Origin: Bacteroidota bacterium
GTDB lineage: Bacteria; Bacteroidota; Bacteroidia; 2-12-FULL-35-15
Length of the DNA: 64,000 nt
Direction: 5' to 3'
Assembly: GCA_016722565.1 (NCBI GenBank)
Contig: JADKIU010000007.1
Location: forward strand, 615,286-679,285
Shown here one piece after another: positions 35,192 to 43,352 of the stretch; position 1 is the first letter of the stretch, and each line of letters opens with the position of its first letter. The notes below the pieces were generated by a model that saw only the letters and a program-made list of their open reading frames with translations, did not search any database and had not been told where the DNA came from. Position numbers and translations under genes: made by a program.

Positions 35192-36079
35192 ATGAAACGA
35201 TCCGACTTTTTAAAGCTCCTTGCCTTATCACCCTTATCTCTTGCTGCTATGAAATTAAAAGAACTGGATACCTTAACGAGTAACTTATCTGTAACAGAAA
35301 AAATGCCTGTTTTGTTTTTAGGACATGGCAGTCCGATGAATGCCATTGAAGAAAATGAATTTGTAACCGGCTTTAGAAACATCGGAAAAGATATTCCCAA
35401 ACCCAAGGCCATTCTCGTTGTTTCGGCTCACTGGGAAACAAAAGGGACGTTTGTTACCGCCATGGAAAAACCACGAACCATTCATGATTTCGGAGGGTTT
35501 CCCCAAGCGTTATTTGATGTGCAATATCCCGCGCCAGGAAGTCCGCATTATGCAAATGAAACAAAAGCGACCATAAAAAAGACAGCTGTAGGACTGGATG
35601 ATAAATGGGGATTGGATCATGGAACCTGGTCGGTTGTGAAACATTTATACCCGAAAGCTGATGTGCCTGTGCTACAACTGAGCATTGATTATACACAAGG
35701 AGCACAATACCATTACGACTTAGCAAAAGAACTCGCCTCTCTGCGGAACAAAGGTGTGTTGATTGTTGGCAGTGGCAACATGGTACACAACTTAGGAATG
35801 ATTGCCTGGGATAAATTAAATGAAACGAATTATGGTTATGATTGGGCAATCGAAGCCAGTGAAAAAATGAAAAAATTTATTTTGTCAGATGACCACAAAC
35901 CACTGATCAATTTTAAATCGCAAGGAAAAGCATTTGATTTATCGATACCAAGTCCGGAACATTATTTACCACTCATCTATGCTCTGGCATTAAAAGAAAA
36001 GAATGAAAAAATTTCATTGTTTAATGATAAAGCAGTTGCTGGTTCTTTAACGATGACCTCCCTTAAGATTGACGCATAA
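35192..36079 (+). CDS. ygiD: 4,5-DOPA dioxygenase extradiol-like (LigB superfamily)
   Basis: A 295-residue LigB-type protein. After MKRSDFLKLLALSPLSLAA, which could be a weak export signal, VLFLGHGSPMNAIEENEF and VVSAHWETKG supply the metal-binding histidines, with GSGNMVHNLG and PSPEHYLPLIYALA later. Members cleave catechol-like rings such as L-DOPA extradiol-wise, although the physiological substrate of YgiD is unknown. An imperfect TTTG-N18-TATCTTTA promoter precedes it. Confidence 0.9.
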   Translation: MKRSDFLKLLALSPLSLAAMKLKELDTLTSNLSVTEKMPVLFLGHGSPMNAIEENEFVTGFRNIGKDIPKPKAILVVSAHWETKGTFVTAMEKPRTIHDFGGFPQALFDVQYPAPGSPHYANETKATIKKTAVGLDDKWGLDHGTWSVVKHLYPKADVPVLQLSIDYTQGAQYHYDLAKELASLRNKGVLIVGSGNMVHNLGMIAWDKLNETNYGYDWAIEASEKMKKFILSDDHKPLINFKSQGKAFDLSIPSPEHYLPLIYALALKEKNEKISLFNDKAVAGSLTMTSLKIDA

Positions 36080-36083
36080 AAAA

Positions 36084-36785
36084 TTAGTTTGAAGGGACAT
36101 TAAAGATAAATCCTACACCAAAAACATTTTCAATGGTAATGTCCGAATCGTCTTTTAAATATTTACGAATTTTAGTGATGAACACATCTAAACTTCTGCC
36201 TAAAAAATAATCGTTTTCACCCCATAATGCTTTCAGGAGTTCTTCACGTTTGATGACAACATTCCGATGATTGGATAAATAGTATAGAATTTCACTTTCT
36301 TTTTCAGTAATTCGTTTTGTGCTTTCACCCATCTTTAAGGATTGATTCGGATAATCAAATCTGAATTTTCCGAGTGAAATTATTTCTACGCTTTTGTCAC
36401 GTTTATTTTCAGGAGTCCTTCGAATAACCGCTTTTATTTTCCACAGAAGTTCTTCCTCATCAAACGGTTTGGTGATATAATCATCGGCACCTAAATCATA
36501 TCCTTTTAATTTATCTTCTTTTAATGATTTTGCAGTGATAAAAATAATGGGCACGTTTTTATCTATTAATCGGATTGCTTTTGCTAAAGAAAAACCATCC
36601 ATCTTCGGCATCATCACATCCAACAAACATAAATCAAAAGATTGATTTTGAAATGCCTTTAATGCTAACTCGCCATCTTTACAAAGCTTCAAGTCAAACC
36701 CTTCTGTTTCCAGATAATCCACCAAAAGAATTCCCAGATTCAGATCGTCTTCGGCAAGTAATATGTTTAGTTGGGTTTTAGGCAT
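36084..36785 (-). CDS. OmpR-family response regulator
   Basis: A 233-residue regulator. The receiver domain has acidic residues in LLAEDDLNLG, phospho-acceptor Asp56 in LCLLDVMMPKMDGF, and the FITAKS and ITKPFDEEEL switch residues. The C-terminal winged helix ends with RSLDVFITKIRKYLKDDS. Its start overlaps the stop of the histidine-kinase gene by 8 bases, so the pair is one operon. The target is unknown. Confidence 0.95.
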   Translation of the reverse strand: MPKTQLNILLAEDDLNLGILLVDYLETEGFDLKLCKDGELALKAFQNQSFDLCLLDVMMPKMDGFSLAKAIRLIDKNVPIIFITAKSLKEDKLKGYDLGADDYITKPFDEEELLWKIKAVIRRTPENKRDKSVEIISLGKFRFDYPNQSLKMGESTKRITEKESEILYYLSNHRNVVIKREELLKALWGENDYFLGRSLDVFITKIRKYLKDDSDITIENVFGVGFIFNVPSN

Positions 36786-38046
36786 AAGGAATCAAGATGT
36801 TAAATGTTGTGCCTTTATCGCTTTGAAGTTCGATGGTTCCACCATGCAATTCAACAATTGTTTTTACGTACGCTAATCCCAATCCAAATCCTTTTACATC
36901 ATGTACATCTCCGGTAGGCACTCTAAAATATTTCTCGAACACTTTCTTTTGATATTCTTTTTCAATCCCGATGCCTTTATCAGCAACCACAACAACCAAA
37001 TTATTATTTCTATTAAACGTTTCAATAGTCAACTCCGGTTTTCCCGAAGAATATTTGATGGCATTGTCTATCAAATTAGAAAAGGCATTGGCAAGATGTG
37101 ATTTATCGCCCATTATCACAAAATTATTAGCATTCAGTTTCAATTGAATTTGCCCATGTTTGTTTTCAATCTGTATCGTCATCGATTTTATACAATCCTG
37201 TAGCAGCTGATGCACATCCAATTCTGTTTTTTGCAATGGTATTTCACCCTTTTCAAGTGCCGTCATGCTTAACACTTGCTCCACTTGAAGCCTCAACTTT
37301 TCATTTTCCTCCAATATAATTGCTGAGTAGTGTTTTATTTTATCTTCTTCCTTAATGGTTGAATCTTTCACAATCATTTTACCGGCTAACGCAATATTAG
37401 TTAATGGTGTTTTAAACTCATGCGTCATATTGTTTAAAAATTCGGTGGTATGTTCTGATATTTTTTTCTCTTTCAAAAGCGATCGAATCGTCCGCCAAAA
37501 CAAAACCAGCACAACAATTATCAATAAAAGAGAGGTGATGAATAATACACCCATTTCAGCAATAATAAATTGTTTCTTTTCAGGAAAAATAAGTTTCAAT
37601 TCAAATCCGTTTTTATTTACAGCATCTTGTAGTCCAATCTCACCGCAAGCAGGTTGCTCCAAAGAAGAGGATGTGTATGTGGAAGTATTCCCTGCACCAA
37701 GAGGTATCCGCCCCGATTTAATAACTTCAAAAGAATAGTCTACATGAAAACCATAAAATTTCATCGCATGCTGTAGCAAAGAATCTATTTTTCGAATTTC
37801 TTTTCCTGGCAGTGTTGCAACATAGCCGGAAGTGTTTATCGTTTCCGAAGAGGCTTCAATCGTTTGACACATTTGCTGATCCGAATAAAGAGCATCTGTT
37901 GTTTTTGCAAGCACCAGCTCCGCTTTTTCGTTAAAAAGCTCTTCTTTTATTTTTGCAGTTTGAAAAATCCAATTCACTTGAATCACCAATACGCTTAACA
38001 AAGCGATGGAAGCAATGGCAATAAATATATTGGTTCGATTGAACAT
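36778..38046 (-). CDS. Sensor histidine kinase
   Basis: A protein of about 422 residues. A first membrane helix near the N-terminus (IFIAIASIALLSVLVIQVNW) and a second (MGVLFITSLLLIIVVLVLFW) enclose a periplasmic sensor region of about 140 residues. The HisKA domain carries the phospho-His in NNMTHEFKTPLTNIAL; the ATPase domain shows NLIDNAIKYS, DKGIGI and GFGLGLAYVKTIVE. The ATG at 38046 is chosen, right before the helix. The stimulus is unknown. Confidence 0.94.
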   Translation of the reverse strand: MFNRTNIFIAIASIALLSVLVIQVNWIFQTAKIKEELFNEKAELVLAKTTDALYSDQQMCQTIEASSETINTSGYVATLPGKEIRKIDSLLQHAMKFYGFHVDYSFEVIKSGRIPLGAGNTSTYTSSSLEQPACGEIGLQDAVNKNGFELKLIFPEKKQFIIAEMGVLFITSLLLIIVVLVLFWRTIRSLLKEKKISEHTTEFLNNMTHEFKTPLTNIALAGKMIVKDSTIKEEDKIKHYSAIILEENEKLRLQVEQVLSMTALEKGEIPLQKTELDVHQLLQDCIKSMTIQIENKHGQIQLKLNANNFVIMGDKSHLANAFSNLIDNAIKYSSGKPELTIETFNRNNNLVVVVADKGIGIEKEYQKKVFEKYFRVPTGDVHDVKGFGLGLAYVKTIVELHGGTIELQSDKGTTFNILIPYA

Positions 38047-38185
38047 CATTTGGATATTCAAAATTAACCATTTTATATGGCATTGAACATACATTAACAA
38101 GTCATTAACAACCCAATAACGAGTTAGTAACAAGGTCGCTTTTCATTCACCACTACATTTGTTGTATCTCTTTAAAACTCACATT

Positions 38186-38602
38186 ATGAAGCAAACATTC
38201 CTCGGTTTAATTTTTATACCCATTTTAGTGTTTACCTCTTGTCACACAACAAAAAAAGCAGCGATAACCACACCTGTCTCATCACCAAATACTACGTCAT
38301 CCGCTCCCCCTTTTCCGTTATCCCAACCGGTGGATGGAAGTCCGGCTCCCGGGGATGACGCGTTGGCTGCCATTCAAAAACAATATTCAGATGCTACGTT
38401 AGAACAACTAAAAGAAGGACATGCAATTTTTACAACAGGTGCTTGTATCAATTGTCATGGTGTTTCTAACATTCATCAATATGAGCAAGCACAATGGAAA
38501 AGCATTCTTGAAGATATGACGCAAAGAGCCTATTTATCAAATACACAAAAAGATGCTGTTACTAAATATGTATTGGCAATAAAAGCAATGCCATCGAAAT
38601 AA
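38186..38602 (+). CDS. Lipoprotein with a c-type heme motif
   Basis: A 138-residue lipoprotein. The signal ends at FTSC (Cys19); a proline/serine-rich linker follows, then a small domain with one heme-binding CINCH (87-91) and a following helix KDAVTKYVLAIKAMPSK. It resembles a monoheme cytochrome c domain, although an axial Met (perhaps in AMPSK) is uncertain. A TACATTTG box at 38154-38161 could be the -7 element. It is divergent from the histidine-kinase gene and could be its target. Confidence 0.75.
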   Translation: MKQTFLGLIFIPILVFTSCHTTKKAAITTPVSSPNTTSSAPPFPLSQPVDGSPAPGDDALAAIQKQYSDATLEQLKEGHAIFTTGACINCHGVSNIHQYEQAQWKSILEDMTQRAYLSNTQKDAVTKYVLAIKAMPSK

Positions 38603-38628
38603 AAACTACTTTTATAAAAAACAACGTT

Positions 38629-39429
38629 ATGAAAAATAAAATCGTTTTTTCGCTATTACTTTTAATCGTGATCAATGGGATTTCTCAACCTTCCAAATTT
38701 GAGTATTTCGGCAGACTTAATCCATCTGTAAAAAAAGATAAATTGAATGATGCCAAATTTGTTACAGACCTTTCGCCTGTGTTGTGGCACCTACTGATTT
38801 TGCCTAACAAGGATCGTGTTGAACTGGACGAACAAAGAAAATTAAATTATCCGCTGGGCTTTTTTGCATATCCTCAAGGTGGTTATAATACAATTGTAGA
38901 TTATGTTTCGGTTGAAATTTCTACGACACACAATGGTGTTGTTGTAACATCCACAGGGGCAAAAGAAGCGCTAACAACCGAACAAAAAAACAACATCAAG
39001 AGTGCTGACCTGGGAAGTGATATCAATGTTGTTATTCGGTTCAAATACAAGAAGCAATTAAGTAATACAATTGTGGCCAACAAGTTAATAGAAGGCAATT
39101 TGAATATCACCGTGGTACCAGCATCAGAAGCGGAATTTCCGGGTGGCAATAAGCAGTTGACAAATTATCTGAATGAAAATATTTTTGAAAAAGTTTCTGA
39201 GAAAAAAGCGTTCCGAAATCTCCCACAAGCAGTTGTAAAGTTTAGTGTTGATGAACACGGCAAAGTGATGAATGTAAAGATGTCACGTTCGTCAATGGAT
39301 GCAACAACAGATTTACAAATTATAAATGCGATTAACAAAATGCCGAATTGGAAACCGGCAAAAAATTCAAACGGCAAAAATGTTGCACAGGAATTTCAAA
39401 TTCCATTTGGGATGTCAGGAGGGTGTTAA
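38629..39429 (+). CDS. TonB C-terminal-domain protein (energy-transducer-like)
   Basis: A 266-residue protein with signal peptide MKNKIVFSLLLLIVINGIS. Residues 165-266 form a TonB C-terminal domain: PGGNKQLTNYLNENIF, PQAVVKFSVDEHGKVMNVKM and NKMPNWKPAKNSNGKNVAQ. It lacks a TonB N-terminal membrane anchor and proline-rich spacer, so it is not a conventional TonB. Bacteroidota have many such periplasmic TonB_C proteins. It follows the cytochrome-like lipoprotein after 26 bases. Confidence 0.8.
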   Translation: MKNKIVFSLLLLIVINGISQPSKFEYFGRLNPSVKKDKLNDAKFVTDLSPVLWHLLILPNKDRVELDEQRKLNYPLGFFAYPQGGYNTIVDYVSVEISTTHNGVVVTSTGAKEALTTEQKNNIKSADLGSDINVVIRFKYKKQLSNTIVANKLIEGNLNITVVPASEAEFPGGNKQLTNYLNENIFEKVSEKKAFRNLPQAVVKFSVDEHGKVMNVKMSRSSMDATTDLQIINAINKMPNWKPAKNSNGKNVAQEFQIPFGMSGGC

Positions 39430-39478
39430 AATAATTAATAAATCTAATTCTAAAGTGAAATTCGTCTTACCTTTTTCT

Positions 39479-40177
39479 TCAACAGATCATCAATAGCCGG
39501 CTCTGTCCATTTTTTTCTTTTGGAGCACGATGAATACACGGGAGAACAAGACTTTCAGGATGGTCAACCGCCAACTTCCATAAATGACCAAGTCCTAAGC
39601 TGATAGGTTGTGCATTAGAGTTAGGCAGATAATGCAAATCAAAAAATTGTTCATTTAAAAACGATTCAAATCCTTCATTAGCTCCACCATATATTTTTTT
39701 GAGTTCATCACGTATTTCGGGAACAAGCACTTTTTGTTTCGCTTGTGCATTTGGCACTATTTCACTTGACTCGCCATCATACGTGCATAAAAAAGTATCG
39801 GTTGGTACCGGAGATCGATCTACATGAAAAGAGTAAACATCTCTTGGAAAAAACGGATAGGTATCATCTCTCTCATAACACTTGATCAAATTGAGGATTG
39901 GAGAAGCGCCATGAGCTTTCAACATCTTTAAGTCATTTAAAAGAATTTCGCGAGCAAGTTGTCCTTGTTCACTCAATTGAAGTTCAAAAAGTTCATCCTG
40001 ATCAATTACTGCTATATTTTCTTTTAGTTCGATCTTATTCGCAATCTCCGAAAAATTACCTTGTAGTTTGCGGGTCCAGCAAATAGCATTCACTTCTCCC
40101 TGAAACGGTGTGGAAATAAGTTCATGAAAACTACTAACACATTGAATTTGATTCGAAGTTTCAGAAAACGCTATCAT
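39479..40177 (-). CDS. DUF1826 domain-containing protein
   Basis: A 232-residue soluble protein matching DUF1826: NAICWTRKLQGNFSEIANKI near the start, then FPRDVYSFHVDRSPVPTDTF and LCTYDGESSEIVPNAQA in the middle and LPCIHRAPKEKNGQSRLLM at the end. In proteobacteria DUF1826 genes are often under zinc-limitation control, though function is unknown. It lies at the edge of the A+T-rich island. An intrinsic terminator in the - direction stands 69 bases upstream of its start, with no obvious gene to terminate. Confidence 0.75.
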   Translation of the reverse strand: MIAFSETSNQIQCVSSFHELISTPFQGEVNAICWTRKLQGNFSEIANKIELKENIAVIDQDELFELQLSEQGQLAREILLNDLKMLKAHGASPILNLIKCYERDDTYPFFPRDVYSFHVDRSPVPTDTFLCTYDGESSEIVPNAQAKQKVLVPEIRDELKKIYGGANEGFESFLNEQFFDLHYLPNSNAQPISLGLGHLWKLAVDHPESLVLPCIHRAPKEKNGQSRLLMIC

Positions 40178-40239
40178 ACTGTTTACTTGTTTGAATGAAG
40201 TTCGATGACTGTAATAAGTGATGCTGACTATTGAATTAT

Positions 40240-40272
40240 CAAAAAAAAGCCGCTGAAAAATTCAGCGGCTTT
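40240..40272 (-). terminator. Orphan leftward terminator
   Basis: Stem AAAGCCGCTGAA / TTCAGCGGCTTT with an AAA loop. The - strand version ends in eight T, so it terminates leftward transcription, yet no - strand gene lies just to the right. It may be an attenuator of the DUF1826 gene or a relic of a displaced gene. Confidence 0.75.
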
Positions 40273-40421
40273 CTGTACCCAAACAGTTGCACTTATCGAA
40301 CTTTTTAACTGATTTTGAAAGGATTAAAAGTTACATGGGTTCATATATAATAGAAGCTAAGATTTCAATTCGTTTTTCGAGACACTAAAGTGGTTTTATG
40401 CTTAATAAGTAATAAATTTAA

Positions 40422-40433
40422 TGATTATAATCA
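40422..40433. promoter_or_regulatory. FNR-type palindrome upstream of the Crp/Fnr gene
   Basis: TGATTATAATCA, perfect TGAT-N4-ATCA, about 85 bases before the start of the regulator gene; suggests autoregulation. Confidence 0.6.
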
Positions 40434-40515
40434 TACTTTTAACTAATAGTAAAACGTAAATTTGTGATGCTGTTCCTTTATTTTTATTACTTTTAAGGAA
40501 ATAAGAAATCTGTTT

Positions 40516-41109
40516 ATGCAAATTGACGCTGATATATTAATAACATGGGGGGCTATAGCTAAAAAATTCAAAAAGGGTGATTTTATTTTTCATGAAGGAG
40601 ATCACCCTAGGTATTATTATCAAATAATTGAAGGAACCGTTAAAATGTTTAATGCCAATTTAGACGGAAAAGAATTTACCCAATCAGAATTTAAAACTGG
40701 ACGCAGTTTTGGTGAGCCACCCATTTTCATTGATGAAAACTACCCTTCTTCAGCTGTTGCTTGTCAGGACTCAATTGTTTTGAAATTATCAAAAGAGAAA
40801 TTTTTAGAAATTTTAGATGAATATCCTGTGTATCAAAAACAAATGATTATTCTTTTTGCTAAGCGAATATATAGTAAAGCTACAACCGCCAGAGAAATTA
40901 TAAACAATACGCCTGAGTCAAGAATAATAGGGTTTCTGAATGATTTTAAAAAGAAAAACAATCGAGAAAGTGAGAAGGTTGAAATCCCTTATACTCGCCA
41001 AGAGATTGCTAATTATACTGGATTAAGAGTAGAAACGGTTATTAGGACTTTAACAAAAATGAAAACTAAAAAAATAGTTCAGATAGTTGAACGCAAACTC
41101 ATATATTGA
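40516..41109 (+). CDS. Crp/Fnr family transcriptional regulator (NO/redox type)
   Basis: A 197-residue CRP/FNR-family protein. The cyclic-nucleotide-like sensor domain spans about 1-120 (KKGDFIFHEGD, RSFGEPPIFID). The winged-helix domain carries the recognition helix RVETVIRTL with Glu173 and Arg177, the E..xR arrangement of FNR/NnrR-type regulators that read TGAT half-sites. The N-terminus has no cysteine cluster and the only Cys is 83, so it does not bind an FNR-type 4Fe-4S cluster; a heme/NO sensor of the DNR type is more likely. Seven matching palindromes lie in the island. Confidence 0.9.
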   Translation: MQIDADILITWGAIAKKFKKGDFIFHEGDHPRYYYQIIEGTVKMFNANLDGKEFTQSEFKTGRSFGEPPIFIDENYPSSAVACQDSIVLKLSKEKFLEILDEYPVYQKQMIILFAKRIYSKATTAREIINNTPESRIIGFLNDFKKKNNRESEKVEIPYTRQEIANYTGLRVETVIRTLTKMKTKKIVQIVERKLIY

Positions 41110-41111
41110 TT

Positions 41112-42335
41112 ATGTCTTTTAATATTAAATTCTGGTTAAAAATATCGCTTATTAATTTGTTAATTGTAGCTAGCCTTGGTGTTTTAATGAGGTATAAAAT
41201 CGGGTTTGATTTTCCATATTTCAGTCAAAAAAACATACAACACGCGCATTCTCATTTCGCTTTTTCTGGCTGGATTACACATTCCTTATATATATTAATG
41301 ATTCACTTTGTATTGAAAAAATTACCCCTATTAAATACTAAAAATTATAAACGAATTATCATTGCAAATTTAATATGCTCGTACGGTATGTTGTTTTCTT
41401 TTTCATATCAAGGCTATAGTACTTTATCAATCATTTTTTCTACAATTACAATAATTATTGCTTGCTTATTTACATTTTTCTATTTTAAAGATTTAGAAAA
41501 TGTTGATGATTCTAACCCTTCTAAACCTTGGTTTAAAGCAGCTTTATTATTTAATATTATTTCATCAGTTGGAACCTTTTATTTAGCATACATGATGGCT
41601 TCCAGAAATTTTAATGAACACTGGTATTTAGCCTCTGTATATTTTTACCTACATTTTCAATACAACGGATTTTTTATTTTTTCTTGTTTGGGTTTGTTTT
41701 TTAGTGAGACCACAAAAATACTACCTCAATTTAAATATGATAAAGTATATTTTAAACTATCTTATATGTCATTTATCCCTGCCTATTTTCTATCAACATT
41801 GTGGGCAAAATTACCTAATTGGCTATATGTTATTGTTGTAATTGCAGCTTTTATACAAGTATTTTTATGGATAAAGATTATCAAGGCGATAAAAACATCA
41901 CTCAAGTTGAGTGGTACAACATTAAATAAATTTCAGATTTACTTATTTCTATTTGTAGGCATTGCGTTTACAGTTAAACTAATGTTACAATTAGGCTCAA
42001 CAATTCCTGCTGTAAGCGATCTTGCATTTGGATTTAGACCAATCGTTATTGCGTATTTGCATTTAGTTTTATTAGCAGTAATTTCTGTATTCATTCTATC
42101 ATTTCTATATACTTTTAAATTAATATTAGTTAATAAACTAACCACTATAGCATTTAGCGTATTTGTTATAGGGATATTTTTAAATGAATTAGTTTTAGGT
42201 GTTCAGGGAGTGGCTGCTTTCAGCTATATAGTTGTGAAATATGTAAATGAAACTCTTTTTGGAGTATCATTATTACTTTTCTCAGGTACGATATTAATGG
42301 TGCTTTCTCAAAGAAAACAATCATCAGAAATATAA
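41112..42335 (+). CDS. Twelve-helix membrane protein, heme-copper-oxidase subunit I-like
   Basis: A 407-residue protein with about twelve hydrophobic segments. Histidines sit in positions that recall the heme and copper ligands of oxidase subunit I: His44, 46, 48 in NIQHAHSHFAFSGW, His57, His65, His170, His181 in FYLHFQYNGFFIF and His317 in RPIVIAYLHLVLL. The pattern is not canonical: there is no clear HH pair for CuB, so this is a distant relative at best. The ATG at 41112 is chosen over a TTG at 41106. It follows the FNR-like gene after 2 bases and must be co-regulated. Role unknown, possibly NO metabolism. Confidence 0.65.
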   Translation: MSFNIKFWLKISLINLLIVASLGVLMRYKIGFDFPYFSQKNIQHAHSHFAFSGWITHSLYILMIHFVLKKLPLLNTKNYKRIIIANLICSYGMLFSFSYQGYSTLSIIFSTITIIIACLFTFFYFKDLENVDDSNPSKPWFKAALLFNIISSVGTFYLAYMMASRNFNEHWYLASVYFYLHFQYNGFFIFSCLGLFFSETTKILPQFKYDKVYFKLSYMSFIPAYFLSTLWAKLPNWLYVIVVIAAFIQVFLWIKIIKAIKTSLKLSGTTLNKFQIYLFLFVGIAFTVKLMLQLGSTIPAVSDLAFGFRPIVIAYLHLVLLAVISVFILSFLYTFKLILVNKLTTIAFSVFVIGIFLNELVLGVQGVAAFSYIVVKYVNETLFGVSLLLFSGTILMVLSQRKQSSEI

Positions 42336-42448
42336 CAAATGACATCGTACTATTTAATGAAAACACTTAAAATATAAAACTTAAGTTCATCAAAAAATTT
42401 CGTCCACATTATGCTGACGATTTGCATACTTCATTAGTTAGATAAACG

Positions 42449-42460
42449 TGATTATAATCA
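42449..42460. promoter_or_regulatory. Orphan FNR-type palindrome
   Basis: TGATTATAATCA between two convergent genes, so no gene starts next to it. Either a relic of a lost promoter or a binding site without a target. Confidence 0.45.
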
Positions 42461-42495
42461 TAAGATAATCTTTATTCTGTCATTATCCAGATAAA

Positions 42496-43185
42496 CTAAT
42501 TTCTTAAGACAACTGATAATTTTGTATTAAGAGAAGTGAAGTTAATAGGATTTAGTTCCGAGTTTTCTATTCCTGATAATGTATCTGTATCATTCATAAA
42601 TTTTTGAATATAGTAAGTCCCTCTATAATCAAACTTCTCCAAAACTTCTATCATTTTTTGAATATCCTTTTGAGCCAAAAGAGATGAGTGAATTGTAGTT
42701 CTTACCTCAAAGGGAACATTACTATTAATTAATAATTTAAGGCTATAGATAAACTTAGAATACAAGTTAGAGTTTGTTATAAATTTAAACATCTCTGTTG
42801 GCGCCTTAAAATCAAGTGCGACATAGTCAATTAATTTTTCTCGTATTAAACAATCTAATATGAGGGGGGCTGTTCCATTTGTATCGATTTTAACTAATAA
42901 CCCCATCTTTTTTATCTCCGTTATGAGGTTAATACAACCTTTATGAAGGGTGCATTCCCCTCCACTCAAAACTACACCATCCAATAAATTAATTCTAGTT
43001 TTTAAAAAATTTAAAGCCTCATGAAATGACAACTTTCCTTTACCTAATACTATATCTGGATTATAACAATATAAACATCTCATATTACAGCCTGCAAACC
43101 ATAAAATGCAGGCTGTTTTATGAGGGTAATCCAACAGAGTAAATGGAGTGATGTTGTAAATTGGCTTAGCGACATCTACTCTCAT
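42496..43185 (-). CDS. nrdG: Anaerobic ribonucleoside-triphosphate reductase activating protein
   Basis: A 229-residue radical-SAM activase. It begins MRVDVAKPIYNITPFTLLDY and carries the cluster motif with Cys33, Cys37 and Cys40 in AGCNMRCLYCYNP, then VVLSGGECTL. It installs the glycyl radical on NrdD. A longer frame starts 13 codons upstream, but those codons are nrdD C-terminus in another frame; the ATG at 43185 overlaps the restored nrdD end by 20 bases, the normal nrdD-nrdG coupling. Confidence 0.9.
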   Translation of the reverse strand: MRVDVAKPIYNITPFTLLDYPHKTACILWFAGCNMRCLYCYNPDIVLGKGKLSFHEALNFLKTRINLLDGVVLSGGECTLHKGCINLITEIKKMGLLVKIDTNGTAPLILDCLIREKLIDYVALDFKAPTEMFKFITNSNLYSKFIYSLKLLINSNVPFEVRTTIHSSLLAQKDIQKMIEVLEKFDYRGTYYIQKFMNDTDTLSGIENSELNPINFTSLNTKLSVVLRN

Positions 43186-43352
43186 TAAATTGTAATCGTT
43201 GTTTATGTTCACCTTTTTTCCCAATATTAAAACTTTCTACAGGTCTATGATAACCCATTACTCGTGTATAAACGAGGCATTTTGTTCGCTGCAAATTATG
43301 ACTTTGCAACAATTGATTGTTTTTGTGTGTTTTCATGTTTAATATGATTAAG
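43166..43352 (-). pseudogene. nrdD: Out-of-frame glycyl-radical tail of nrdD
   Basis: In the frame +1 to the main nrdD frame, the - strand reads QRTKCLVYTRVMGYHRPVES, then FNIGKKGEHKQRLQF and a TAA at 43166. This is the conserved NrdD C-terminus; the radical Gly is in RVMGYHRP (codons at 43250-43264). It is unreachable from the main frame, which stops at 43296, unless a base is skipped. Dropping one A of the A5 run (T5 on +, 43320-43324) would join the two frames. Confidence 0.85.

Larger units (their letters stand above)
40178..40515. other. Intergenic boundary region of the anaerobic island
   Basis: A gap of about 340 bases between divergent genes. It holds a terminator hairpin oriented leftward (40240-40272), then A+T-rich DNA with no coding frame I could support, then an FNR-type palindrome at 40422-40433 upstream of the regulator gene. 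Base composition changes in this gap. Confidence 0.6.

Noticed and set aside
42496..43224. Longer nrdG start at 43224
   Set aside because: The extra 13 codons overlap the nrdD glycyl-radical tail in another frame; the ATG at 43185 fits the usual overlap.
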